Assembly: GCA_045807125.1 (NCBI GenBank)
Contig: JBJMHZ010000004.1
Location: 186,001 to 250,000 of the forward strand
Direction of reading: 5' to 3'
From: JBJMHZ01 sp045807125
GTDB taxonomy: Bacteria; Actinomycetota; Actinomycetes; JAWWOL01
DNA length: 64,000 nt
Positions 1 to 8,202 of the stretch are shown here, piece after piece. Numbering within the stretch: position 1 is the stretch's first letter; each line of letters begins with the position of its first letter. The notes beneath the pieces are model-generated. The model worked only from the letters and a program-made list of their open reading frames with translations, was not told the DNA's origin and made no database searches. Both the position numbers and the translations under genes were made by a program.

Positions 1-965
1 TCGTCCTCGCGTTGCGCGCCTGCGGCATCGAGCCCGGCGACGAGGTGGCCGTCCCCGCCTACACGTTCGTGGCGTCGGCGTCGTCGGTGATGCTCGCCCG
101 CGCGCGCCCGCTGCTCGTCGACATCGAGCCGGACAGCTACGCCATGGACCCCGCTGCGCTGTCGTCGGTCGCCGGCGAGCGCACGCGGGCGGTCATGCCG
201 GTGCACCTGTTCTGCCAGCTGGCCGACATGGACGCGATCGGCGCGGTAGCCGGGCGCATCGGGGCCGTGGTGGTCGAGGACAGTGCCGAGGCGATCGGCA
301 TGCGGTGGAACGGCGTGCATGCCGGCCTGCTCGGAAGGGCAGGCGTGCTGTCGTTCTTCCCCACGAAGACGCTCGGCGCGGTGGGCGACGCCGGCATGAT
401 CCTGACGAACGACGACGAGGTCGCCGCCTCGGCCGGGATCCTGCGCCATCACGGCCGGCTGGGCCGCACCATCGATCACATCGCCGGCATCTCCAACCTC
501 TCCGGCGCATCCGGCACCAACAGCAAGATGGACGACGTCCAGGCCGCCGTGCTCCTGGCGAAGCTGTCGCGGCTCGACGCTGACATCGCCCGCCGGGCCG
601 AGCTGGCCGCCGCGTACTCCGAGCGGTTGCGCGACGTCTCCGGCGTCGTCAAGCTGCCCACGATGGTGCGCCGTACGGCCGACAGCGCGCCGGTGCACTA
701 CGTCTACGTGATCGAGGTGGAGCGGCGCGACCAGCTCGTCGGCCACCTGGGTGCGCTCGGCATCGGCACCGAGGTCTACTACCCGACGCCGCTGCACCTG
801 CAGCCCTGCTTCGCCGAGCTGGGCCACCGCCGCGGCGACTTCCCCGTCGCGGAGGCGGCAGCGACGCGCGCGGTCGCGCTCCCGCTCTACGCCGATCTCG
901 CCATCGAGCAGGTCGACGTCGTGTGCGATGCGATCCGCCGCTTCTACGACGGTGGTGCGGCATGA
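1..965 (+). CDS. DegT/DnrJ/EryC1/StrS-family PLP aminotransferase (5' end outside the window)
   Basis: This is a PLP-dependent sugar-type aminotransferase, the family that puts an amino group on keto-sugars or cyclitols. The reading frame is open from base 3 and the visible protein starts inside the fold, so the N-terminus is missing. The family core is clear: GDEVAVPAYTFVAS near the start, VVVEDSAEAIG, and the PLP-binding lysine in SFFPTKTLGAVGD (lysine codon 366-368), followed by the usual C-terminal YVIEV and GIGTEVYYPTPLHLQPCF segments. Its stop overlaps the ATG of a second, distinct family member, so the two are translationally coupled. The substrate cannot be read from sequence. Family assignment is firm; the pathway is not known. 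Confidence 0.9.
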   Translation, partial: VLALRACGIEPGDEVAVPAYTFVASASSVMLARARPLLVDIEPDSYAMDPAALSSVAGERTRAVMPVHLFCQLADMDAIGAVAGRIGAVVVEDSAEAIGMRWNGVHAGLLGRAGVLSFFPTKTLGAVGDAGMILTNDDEVAASAGILRHHGRLGRTIDHIAGISNLSGASGTNSKMDDVQAAVLLAKLSRLDADIARRAELAAAYSERLRDVSGVVKLPTMVRRTADSAPVHYVYVIEVERRDQLVGHLGALGIGTEVYYPTPLHLQPCFAELGHRRGDFPVAEAAATRAVALPLYADLAIEQVDVVCDAIRRFYDGGAA

Positions 966-2089
966 CCGGCCGGGCGCTCGTGCCGTTCTTCCCGCCGGAC
1001 CTGTTCGCGGCCGACGCGGACGCGCTGCTGAAACTGCTGCACGACGTCGGCACCGATCCCGAGCAGCGGTTCATCCTCGGATCGCGCACCGCCGAGCTGG
1101 AGCGCGAGATCCGCGACCGCACCGGAGCGAGGGACGCCATCGCCTGCGCGAGCGGCACCGGCGGCCTCGAGCTCGCCGTGCGCGCACTGGGCATCGGGCC
1201 TGGCGACGAGGTCATCGTCCCCGCGTTCTGCTGCCAGCCGGTTGCGAGCAGCGTGGCGAACGTCGGTGCGACGCCCGTGTTCGCCGACGTCGACCCGTGG
1301 ACGATGGTCATCGACCCGGACGAGATGGCCGCGCTGATCACCCCCCGTACGAAGGCGGTCATGCCCGCGCACGTCTTCTCCGTGATGGCGGACATGCCGC
1401 GCATCGAGGCGATCGCCCGCGCGCACGGGCTCGCGGTGATCGAGGACGCGGCCGTCGCGCAGGGCGCCGTCCTCGACGGCCGGCCGGCCGGCACGTGGGG
1501 CGATATCGGCGTGCTCTCCTTCTTCCAGGTGAAGGCCTTCGGCACGGCCGGCGAGGGCGGCATGGTACTCACCGACGACCCCGGGCTCGCCACGGCCGTC
1601 CGGATGCTGCGCAATCACGGCCAGGACGGCGTCCATCGCTTCCTGCATCACCGCGTCGGGCTCAACAGCCGCTTCGACGAGGTGCTCGCCGCCTTCCAGC
1701 TGCACCGGCTGCCCGGCCTCGACGACCGGCTCGAGCGCCGCGCGCAGATCGCCGAGCACTACGCGGAGCGCTTCGAGGGGCTGCGCGAGCACGGCGTCGT
1801 GGCCCCGCCGGCGGGTCGCAACGGCCGCTGCTACTACGTGTACGCGCTGCTGGTCGACCGCAGGGACGACCTGCGCGCCTACCTCACCGAGCAGGGAATC
1901 GGCACGCACGTCTACTACCCGGTGGCGCTGCCGCGCCAGCCGGCGTTCGACCGGTACGCCCCGCCCGGGCGCTCCTGGCCGCATGCCGAGCGTGCCGGCG
2001 CGCGCAACCTGGCGATCCCGATCTGGCCGCACCTGAGCGACGCCCAGGTCGAGCGGATCGCCGACGCGGTCTGCGAGCACTTCGCGTGA
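962..2089 (+). CDS. Second DegT/DnrJ/EryC1/StrS-family aminotransferase
   Basis: A 375-residue PLP aminotransferase of the same family as the preceding gene but clearly diverged. The start is the ATG overlapping the upstream stop (ATGA), which gives MTGRALVPFF; a longer in-frame extension exists but is not needed. The PLP lysine is about K191 in LSFFQVKAFGTAGEGG, preceded by LAVIEDAAVAQGA. The N-terminal part carries DAIACASGTGGLELAV and GDEVIVPAFCCQPVASS, as in sugar and cyclitol aminotransferases. Two different DegT enzymes in tandem suggest two amination steps, or one aminotransferase and one PLP-dependent dehydratase or epimerase-like step. The active lysine is present in both, so the dehydratase type that replaces it with histidine is unlikely. 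Confidence 0.9.
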   Translation: MTGRALVPFFPPDLFAADADALLKLLHDVGTDPEQRFILGSRTAELEREIRDRTGARDAIACASGTGGLELAVRALGIGPGDEVIVPAFCCQPVASSVANVGATPVFADVDPWTMVIDPDEMAALITPRTKAVMPAHVFSVMADMPRIEAIARAHGLAVIEDAAVAQGAVLDGRPAGTWGDIGVLSFFQVKAFGTAGEGGMVLTDDPGLATAVRMLRNHGQDGVHRFLHHRVGLNSRFDEVLAAFQLHRLPGLDDRLERRAQIAEHYAERFEGLREHGVVAPPAGRNGRCYYVYALLVDRRDDLRAYLTEQGIGTHVYYPVALPRQPAFDRYAPPGRSWPHAERAGARNLAIPIWPHLSDAQVERIADAVCEHFA

Positions 2090-2913
2090 CGCGGGCAGCC
2101 GGGACGGCTGGAACGGCCGTGCGCCCGAGGGAGTACGCCTTCGACCCCGGGTGGGACGGGGAGACGGAGCGCCTGCGCACCAACGAGTCGATCTGGGACG
2201 ACGGCACGTTCGAGCGGTTCGACCGGCTGGGCATGGCGCCCGGCTGGCGCTGCCTCGAGGTCGGTGCGGGCAACGGCTCGGCCGCTGCCTGGCTCGCCGA
2301 CCGGGCCGGTCCGGCAGGGCTGGTGGTCGCCGTCGACATGGAGACCGGCCGCCTGTCGCACCTGGCGGAGCGGGGCGTGCGCGTCGTCCGCGCCGACCTG
2401 CGCTCGGAGGACCTGCTCGCGCAGCTGCCGCCCGGCGGCTTCGACCTGGTGCACGCGCGGATGGTGGTGCAGCATCTCGCCGAGCCGCAGGCCGCCGTCG
2501 GCACGATGATCCGCGCGCTGCGCCCCGGCGGCCACCTCTTCCTCGAGGACACCGACTCGCTGACGCTGTTCCGCAGCCACCGGTCCGAGGACTTCCTCCG
2601 CGACGTCAAGGACGCCGGGTACGGGTTGATGCGCGCGGCGGGGCACGAGCCGAGGGGCGGCCACTTCGACCTTCGCATGCTCCTGGCGAGCGAGCTGACC
2701 GACGTGCGCGCGGAGGGGCGGGCCGTCATGGTGACGGGTGGGTCGGAGCAGGCCCGGCACTACATGCTGTGGCTGGAGTACCTGCGCCCGCGCATCGTCG
2801 CCGCGGGTCTGCTCACCGACGAGCGGATCGACGCGGCGCTCGCGGAGATGGCCGATCCGGGCAACCAGTGGCTGAGCCAGGTGCTCATCTCGACGTTCGG
2901 GCGCCGGCCGTGA
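2086..2913 (+). CDS. Class I SAM-dependent methyltransferase
   Basis: A 275-residue class I methyltransferase. The glycine-rich SAM loop CLEVGAGNGSAAAWLAD lies at about residues 57-73, followed by VVAVDMETGRL (acidic end of strand 2) and FDLVHARMVVQHLAEP, then LRPGGHLFLEDTDS, the normal order of motifs I to post-III. The start is the GTG that overlaps the upstream stop (GTGA). The gene is coupled at its own end to the prenyltransferase (GTGA at 2910), so it belongs to the same operon and probably methylates an intermediate of the same pathway. The substrate atom (O, N or C) cannot be told. Confidence 0.85.
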   Translation: MTRAAGTAGTAVRPREYAFDPGWDGETERLRTNESIWDDGTFERFDRLGMAPGWRCLEVGAGNGSAAAWLADRAGPAGLVVAVDMETGRLSHLAERGVRVVRADLRSEDLLAQLPPGGFDLVHARMVVQHLAEPQAAVGTMIRALRPGGHLFLEDTDSLTLFRSHRSEDFLRDVKDAGYGLMRAAGHEPRGGHFDLRMLLASELTDVRAEGRAVMVTGGSEQARHYMLWLEYLRPRIVAAGLLTDERIDAALAEMADPGNQWLSQVLISTFGRRP

Positions 2914-3899
2914 CGACGCTCGCGCTTGGCCGCGGCACCACCGAGCGGCTGCTGGCGTACGCCCGGCTGGCCAAGCTCTCGTTCTTCGACTACTACCTCT
3001 CGGCGCTCGTCGCGGTCACGCTGGTGCCCTCGCCGGTGCGGAGCAGCGGCCGCGCCTGGGCCACGCTCGCCGTCCTCACTGCCGGCTGGGTCGCGGTGGT
3101 CGCCGCCGCCGTCTCCCTCGACGACGTGACCGGCTACGTCGACGGCAGCGACCAGCTCAACTACGACCCGCGCCAGCAGGCCCTGCGCAACCGCAGCCGC
3201 AAGCCGCTGCTCGACGGCCACCTGTCCGTGCGCGATGCGCTGCGCTTCGCCGGGCTCGCGGTGCTCGCCGCCGCCGTCGTCCTCGCGGGCGCCGTGGCGA
3301 TAGCCCCGCACCGGCCGGCGTGGGCCGCTGCCCTGGTCGCGCTGGTGCTGCTGGCCGGCGTGCAGTACTCGTACGGGCTGCGCCTCAGCTACCACGGCGG
3401 CCAGGAGCTGGTGCTGCTGGTCACCACCGGTCTCACGGTGCTGGTGCCGGTCGGGCTGCTCACCGGGCGCTGCCCGGCGCCCGCGCTCGCTGAGGCGTGG
3501 CTGTTCGGCCTGTGGAGCCTGCTCGTCTCGGTCTACTCGAACCTCAACGACGTCGAGGGCGACCGCGCGGCCGGCCGCCGCACGATGGCGGTCGTCTGCT
3601 CGCCGGCGGCGTACCGCGGGCTCGTCGGCATCCTGATCTGCTCCGAGCCGATGGCCGCGGCGCTGCCGGCCGCCCTCGGCCGCGCGTCGTGGTGGCTGCC
3701 GGTGACGGTCGCCCCGATCCTCGCGATGCACGTGCGGCAGGCGCGGATCGGGCTGCCGGGGGGCGCAGGCAGCGCGGGCGGCCCAGGCGGCGCAGGTCGG
3801 GTCGCCGACCCGCTCGCCGCGCGCCGCCTGGGCATCCGGGCGCACCGCTGGGGCATCGCCGCGCTGATCGCGGCCAACCTCCTGATGGTCAACGGCTAG
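2910..3899 (+). CDS. UbiA-family membrane prenyltransferase
   Basis: A 329-residue polytopic membrane protein of the UbiA superfamily, which transfers an isoprenoid chain from a diphosphate donor to an aromatic, sugar-phosphate or other acceptor. Two Asp-rich, Mg-diphosphate-binding loops are visible: LDDVTGYVDGSD at about residue 70 and NLNDVEGDRAAGRRT at about residue 211, separated by hydrophobic helices. A Gly/Ala-rich loop (GGAGSAGGPGGAGR) near residue 290 is unusual and probably a disordered cytoplasmic loop. The GTG start overlaps the methyltransferase stop. Its presence between a methyltransferase and an acyl/aryl-CoA ligase suggests a prenylated product, but donor and acceptor are unknown. 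Confidence 0.85.
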   Translation: MTTLALGRGTTERLLAYARLAKLSFFDYYLSALVAVTLVPSPVRSSGRAWATLAVLTAGWVAVVAAAVSLDDVTGYVDGSDQLNYDPRQQALRNRSRKPLLDGHLSVRDALRFAGLAVLAAAVVLAGAVAIAPHRPAWAAALVALVLLAGVQYSYGLRLSYHGGQELVLLVTTGLTVLVPVGLLTGRCPAPALAEAWLFGLWSLLVSVYSNLNDVEGDRAAGRRTMAVVCSPAAYRGLVGILICSEPMAAALPAALGRASWWLPVTVAPILAMHVRQARIGLPGGAGSAGGPGGAGRVADPLAARRLGIRAHRWGIAALIAANLLMVNG

Positions 3900-3917
3900 G
3901 CGAGGAGAGGACGGCGC

Positions 3918-5537
3918 ATGGGCGCGACGAAGCCACCGAGGAGCATCGGCCTCCTGCTCGACTGGGCGGCGGGCGACGCCGGGCGGGCCGGTCCCGCGTT
4001 CGTGCTCGACCGGCCGTACGACATCGCACCTGACGGTGGCTGCCGGTACGACGTGGCGGCGACGGCGGCGCTCGTCGCCGACGCGTCGGCCGCGCTGCAC
4101 CGGGCCGGGGCGCGCCGCGGCGACCGGGTCGCCGTCGTGAAGGACAACCACTTCGACAACCCGCTGCTCGCCGCGGCGGCCGCTCGCATCGGCGCGCTGC
4201 CGGCGATGATCTCCTCGACCGTCGTGCCCGAGGCGCTGAAGGCGATGCTCGGGCGACTGCAGCCGCGCGTGCTGGTCGCGAGCCCCGGCGTCCTCGGCGC
4301 GGCGGCGGCGGCCGGCGTGCAGCTGACCGGTGCCGGGACGAGCGTCGTGGCGGTCGGTGCGGGCGAGCGCGACGTGCCTGATGCGGTCGCGTTCGCCGAC
4401 ATGCGCGGCGGGGCCGTCCCGCCGGCCGATCCGGTGCCCGACGACGAGCCGATGATCTGCTTCCACACGTCCGGGACGACGGGCGTGCCGAAGCTCGTCG
4501 TGCACTCGGCGGCGACCCTGCTCGGCGTCCTCACCAGGCTCGAGACGATGAGCATCCCGTTCCTGTCGACGCGGCCGGACGACGTCGTCGCGACCTGCAT
4601 CTCGTTCGTCCACGGCCGCGCGATCACCTGGACCTACGCGCAGCTCGTGCGGCCGGCGAAGGAGGTCGTGGTCCTCGCCGACTCCGACCCGGCGACGGTC
4701 GTGCCCGTGCTGCGCGAGCACCCGCCCACGACGCTCGAGGCGTGCCCCAACATCTTCCAGCGCTGGGAAGGCATGCCCGCGGCCCATCCGGAGGCGTTCC
4801 GGCGAGTGCGGGCCTTCGTCAACACGTTCGACGCGGTGCACCCGCGCACGGTGCGGACGTTCCTGGCCGCGACGCCGCACCGGATGCCGGTGTGGGGGCA
4901 GGTCTGGGGGCAGAGCGAGATCGGCCCGGCCACGATGGGCCTCTACACCCGCCGCAGCGTGCGGGGCGGCCGCGCCCGTGCCGCGACGAGCAACGTCGGC
5001 CGGCCGATCCCGGTCGTCACGCGGGTCCGCGTGGTCGACCCGCAGACCCGCCGGCCGGTGCCGCGCGGCGCGCAGGGGATCGTCCTCGTGCGCACCCGCG
5101 GGCGGTGCCTGACCTACCTGGGCGAGGAGGACCGGCACGCGGCGAAGGACTGGGACGGCTGGTGGAACACGGGCGACATCGGCATCCGGACCCGCTCCGG
5201 TGCCCTGCGCATCGTCGACCGCGAGGTCGACCTCATCCCCGGCACGAGCGGCATCGCGCTCGAGAGCGCGCTGCTCGACCGGCTTCCCGAGGCCACCGAG
5301 GTCGTCGTCCTCGGGGTGCCGGGGCGGCTGCCCGTCCCGGTCGTGAGCACGCAGGACGGCACGCTCGACGAGGCGGCGTGGCGGGCGGCCACCGCCGGCC
5401 TGCCCGCCATGGCGGAGCCGGTCGTCATCGGGTGGGAGGAGTTCCCGCGCACCGCGACCTGGAAGGTGCGCCGGCCCACGCTGCGCCGCCAGCTCCTCGC
5501 CACCAGCGAGACGCACGGCACCGGCCGGTGGACGTGA
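3918..5537 (+). CDS. AMP-dependent synthetase/ligase (acyl- or aryl-CoA ligase)
   Basis: A 539-residue ANL-superfamily enzyme that activates a carboxylic acid as the acyl-adenylate. The phosphate-binding motif MICFHTSGTTGVPKLVVH is at about residues 178-195, the WWNTGDIG motif and the RIVDREVD hinge lie in the last quarter, and the C-terminal catalytic lysine is in PRTATWKVRRPTLR. It has an ATG start 18 bases after the prenyltransferase stop. No carrier-protein domain is attached and none is encoded nearby, so the product is more likely a CoA thioester. The substrate is unknown; it presumably activates a precursor or side chain for this locus. Confidence 0.85.
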   Translation: MGATKPPRSIGLLLDWAAGDAGRAGPAFVLDRPYDIAPDGGCRYDVAATAALVADASAALHRAGARRGDRVAVVKDNHFDNPLLAAAAARIGALPAMISSTVVPEALKAMLGRLQPRVLVASPGVLGAAAAAGVQLTGAGTSVVAVGAGERDVPDAVAFADMRGGAVPPADPVPDDEPMICFHTSGTTGVPKLVVHSAATLLGVLTRLETMSIPFLSTRPDDVVATCISFVHGRAITWTYAQLVRPAKEVVVLADSDPATVVPVLREHPPTTLEACPNIFQRWEGMPAAHPEAFRRVRAFVNTFDAVHPRTVRTFLAATPHRMPVWGQVWGQSEIGPATMGLYTRRSVRGGRARAATSNVGRPIPVVTRVRVVDPQTRRPVPRGAQGIVLVRTRGRCLTYLGEEDRHAAKDWDGWWNTGDIGIRTRSGALRIVDREVDLIPGTSGIALESALLDRLPEATEVVVLGVPGRLPVPVVSTQDGTLDEAAWRAATAGLPAMAEPVVIGWEEFPRTATWKVRRPTLRRQLLATSETHGTGRWT

Positions 5538-6526
5538 CCACTGGCCGCCGGGTGCGCCGGGTGCTCGTGACCGGCGCGACCGGCTTCGTCGGTGGTGCCG
5601 TCGTGCGGGCGCTCGCCGACGCCGGCCGGGAGCCGGTCGCGCTCGTCCGGCCCGGCGCGGCCACGTCGGCGCTGCGCGCGCACGGTGCCGCGCTCGTCGT
5701 CGGCGACATCACCGATCCGGCGACGTACGTGGGAGCGGTGGCCGGCGTCGACGCGGTCGTCCACGCCGCGCAGGTGCGCATCGGCGGCCGGGTGACCGCG
5801 CGCAGGCTGGCCGCGGCGTGGCGCGCCGACGAGGTAGCCACGTCGGCGCTGGTGCGCGCGTGCCTGGCCGCCGGCGCCCGCCTGGTCTACACCAGCGGGT
5901 GCCTCGCGTACGGCGACCACGGCGACCGCTGGATCACCGAGGCCACGCCCCTCGCCCCCGCGCCGATCAGCGCCGGCCACGCGAGGCAGGTGCGCCGGCT
6001 GCGGCGGGAGGCGGCGCGCGGGCTCGACGCCGTGGTGCTGCACCTCGGCCTGGTGTACGGCCCCGGCGGCACGTTCGAGCGCGCGATCTACGCCCAGGCG
6101 CGCAGTGGCCGGCTGCGCACCATCGGGCCCGGCACCAACTTCTGGAGCGTCGTGCACGTCGACGACGCGGCGAGCGCGTACGTCGCGGCCCTCGACCGCG
6201 CGGCGCCCGGCAGCGAGCACGCGATCGTCGACGACCGGCCGCTCGCCCAGCGCGAGCTCGTCGACCACCTCACCGACGTGCTGGGGAAGCGGCGGACGGG
6301 CAGCGCCCCTGTCGCGCTCGCCGGGCTGGTCGTCGGACGCCCGGCGGCGCGGTCGCTCGCGATGTCCTACCGGGTGAGCAACCGGGCGGCCCGCCTGGCG
6401 CTGGACTGGGAGCCGTCGCTGCCGACGTTCCCCGACGGGCTGCCGGTGACGGTCGCCGCGATCGAGGCGCGCGTGCGCTGCCCGGCGGGCTACCCGTTCG
6501 ACCAGGGCCGGACGGCGCCGATGTAG
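5534..6526 (+). CDS. NAD(P)-binding extended SDR / epimerase-like protein with degenerate active site
   Basis: A 330-residue extended short-chain dehydrogenase. The Rossmann motif VLVTGATGFVGGAVVRAL is near the N-terminus, with VVGDITD and VVHAAQ following as expected. In the catalytic region, where relatives have YxxxK after TPLxP, this protein reads TPLAPAPISAGHARQVRRL, so both the tyrosine and the lysine appear to be missing. It may bind NAD(P) without epimerase chemistry, or use other residues. The GTG at 5534 overlaps the ligase stop (GTGA); a GTG two codons upstream is possible. It is the last gene of the left-edge operon and its 3' end overlaps the convergent NlpC/P60 gene by 37 bases. 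Confidence 0.8.
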   Translation: MTTGRRVRRVLVTGATGFVGGAVVRALADAGREPVALVRPGAATSALRAHGAALVVGDITDPATYVGAVAGVDAVVHAAQVRIGGRVTARRLAAAWRADEVATSALVRACLAAGARLVYTSGCLAYGDHGDRWITEATPLAPAPISAGHARQVRRLRREAARGLDAVVLHLGLVYGPGGTFERAIYAQARSGRLRTIGPGTNFWSVVHVDDAASAYVAALDRAAPGSEHAIVDDRPLAQRELVDHLTDVLGKRRTGSAPVALAGLVVGRPAARSLAMSYRVSNRAARLALDWEPSLPTFPDGLPVTVAAIEARVRCPAGYPFDQGRTAPM

Positions 6527-7929
6527 TCGGACCGGAAAGCGGGCGCGACCCGGACGACCAGACCGGTCTCCGGCGCCTCGATCATCATGCCGTCGCCGAT
6601 GTAGATGGCCACGTGGTGGATCGTCGCCGGGTTGCCGGTGTCGGTCGCGAAGAACAGCAGGTCGCCGGGGAGCAGCGCGTCGCGCGAGACGTGCGGCCCG
6701 GCGTTCCACTGCGAGCCGGTCCAGTGGTCGAGGCTGATGCCCGCGTGCGCGTAGGCGAACAGCGTCAGCCCCGAGCAGTCGAAGCCGAGGATGCCGGTTC
6801 CCTGGGCGACGCCGTACGTCGGGCCGGCCGCGTCGCCGCCGCCCCACGAGTACGGGATGCCGATCTCCTTGAACGCCCAGCGCACCGCGGTGGCACCCGC
6901 GCCGCTGCCCAGCGACGGGGCCGGCGCGCTGCCGCCACCGCCCTGTGCGCTGCTGCCACCGTCCTGAGCTCTCCTGGCCGCAGCCTCGCGGGCCCGCTGC
7001 TCGCGGGCGAGCCGCTCGGCGGCGAGCCGGGCCTGCCGGCGCGCCTCGGCGGCGGCCCGCTCGAGCGCCGCCACGTTGGCGACGAGCTGGTGCACCCGGC
7101 GCAGCTGGGCCTGCACCGCGCGGGCGGCGGCGGCCTTGGCAGCCGCCGCACTGCGCTCGGCGGCTGTCGCCGCCCGGTCGGCCTGCGTCGCGACGGTCGC
7201 CGCCTCGCTGGCTCGCTGCGCGGCGGCGGTGGCGAGCTGCGCCTTGTCCGAGGCCGCGGTGGCGGCGTCGCGCGCGTCGGCGGCGGCCCGGTCGGCCGCG
7301 ACCGTGGCGACGGCCTGGTCGGCGCGCGCCGTCGCGAGCTCGGTCACCACCGACTGCTGGTAGTAGCCGACCTGGCCGACCAGCGCCTGGCGCTGCGCGA
7401 AGTCCATCGGGTCGGCCGAGTCGATGACGCTGCTCCACTGCATCATCGAGCCACCGGACTTGTACGCGTCGACGGCGATGATGTTGAACTGCTCGACGGC
7501 GCGCTCGACGCGCGCCTCGGCCGCCGCGAGATCGGCGCGCGCGCTTGCCGCCCGCCCGTCGGCTGCCGCCGACGCGGTGGCCGCGGCCCGTGCCGCGTCC
7601 TCGGCGGCCCGCGCGGCATCGGCCGCCTGCGTCGCCAGCCTCGCCTTGTCGACCGCGACGGCATGGGCGGCGCCGGCCGCGACCGTCGCCTCGTGGTAGG
7701 CCTCGACCGCCGCCTCGGCCCGGTCGCGCAGCGTCGAGAGGTGCACGCGGGCGGTGGCGGCGTGCTTCGTGGCGCGCTTGATGTCGGCGGCGGACGGTGC
7801 CCTGTGGCTCGCCGCGGGCACGGCCTGGGCCGGAACGGCGGCCGGCAGGGCCACCGCCACCGCGAGGGCGGCGGCGGCCGTCGTCAGCCCAGTCCTGGAC
7901 AACCGGGCCGATCCGGGCACGCGTCGCAT
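6490..7929 (-). CDS. Secreted NlpC/P60 peptidoglycan endopeptidase with Ala-rich coiled coil
   Basis: A 479-residue secreted wall hydrolase of the RipA/PcsB layout. The chosen ATG gives a classical signal peptide (MRRVPGSARLSRTGL, then an Ala/Val-rich core ending near VPAQA) and has an AGGGG ribosome site about 8 bases upstream; the longer frame would bury the signal. After it comes about 270 residues of Ala/Arg/Glu-rich coiled coil, a short Gly/Ser linker, and a C-terminal NlpC/P60 domain with FDCSGLTLFAYAHAG (catalytic Cys), HHVAIYIGDG (catalytic His) and a third polar site. The enzyme should cleave stem peptides during division or growth. A long untranslated leader precedes it. Confidence 0.9.
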   Translation of the reverse strand: MRRVPGSARLSRTGLTTAAAALAVAVALPAAVPAQAVPAASHRAPSAADIKRATKHAATARVHLSTLRDRAEAAVEAYHEATVAAGAAHAVAVDKARLATQAADAARAAEDAARAAATASAAADGRAASARADLAAAEARVERAVEQFNIIAVDAYKSGGSMMQWSSVIDSADPMDFAQRQALVGQVGYYQQSVVTELATARADQAVATVAADRAAADARDAATAASDKAQLATAAAQRASEAATVATQADRAATAAERSAAAAKAAAARAVQAQLRRVHQLVANVAALERAAAEARRQARLAAERLAREQRAREAAARRAQDGGSSAQGGGGSAPAPSLGSGAGATAVRWAFKEIGIPYSWGGGDAAGPTYGVAQGTGILGFDCSGLTLFAYAHAGISLDHWTGSQWNAGPHVSRDALLPGDLLFFATDTGNPATIHHVAIYIGDGMMIEAPETGLVVRVAPAFRSDYIGAVRPWSNG

Positions 7930-7989
7930 ACAACATCCCCTGCCGCAGGAGCCACACCGTCTGGCGAGCGTAGGGCGCGGGCGCCGCCG

Positions 7990-8143
7990 GTGTCCGGCGA
8001 AACGCCGAGGTAGGGACCGGTCCCCGCTGGCGATGCACCACGACGCCTTCACGCGTCGCCATGCCGACGCGGGCCGAGACCCCGCGTCCCTGAGGCGACG
8101 TCGGCTCCCGTTTCCCCCGAATCACCCCAAGCCGGCTCATTGC
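7990..8143 (-). promoter_or_regulatory. Structured 5' leader of the NlpC/P60 gene; possible c-di-AMP (ydaO-type) riboswitch
   Basis: The minus-strand leader is long and rich in paired G/C tracts. It contains GGGGTGATTCGGGGGAAACG near 8130-8111 and ACCTCGGCG near 8011, which resemble conserved blocks of ydaO/yuaA c-di-AMP riboswitches. That riboswitch class is known to sit before actinobacterial wall-hydrolase genes of the NlpC/P60 and Rpf types. The order and completeness of the conserved blocks are not convincing by eye, so this is a weak call. Confidence 0.25.
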
Positions 8144-8189
8144 TCTCTCGACGGGGGCGGCCCGTTGGTCAGGCGGCCGGGGAGTTCTG

Positions 8190-8195
8190 TAGCCT
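8190..8195 (+). promoter_or_regulatory. -10 element for a leaderless transcript of the TmsA-like gene
   Basis: TAGCCT followed by 7 bases and then the GTG start. The nearest purine-rich tract (GGGGAG) is about 20 bases upstream, too far for a ribosome site, so the mRNA probably begins at or next to the GTG. Confidence 0.5.
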
Positions 8196-8202
8196 GCGAC
8201 CC

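Noticed and set aside
2760..5516. Very long minus-strand open frame (about 918 codons)
   Set aside because: It is antisense to well-supported UbiA and ligase genes and translates into Arg/Gly/His-rich sequence without motifs; such shadows are expected at this GC content.
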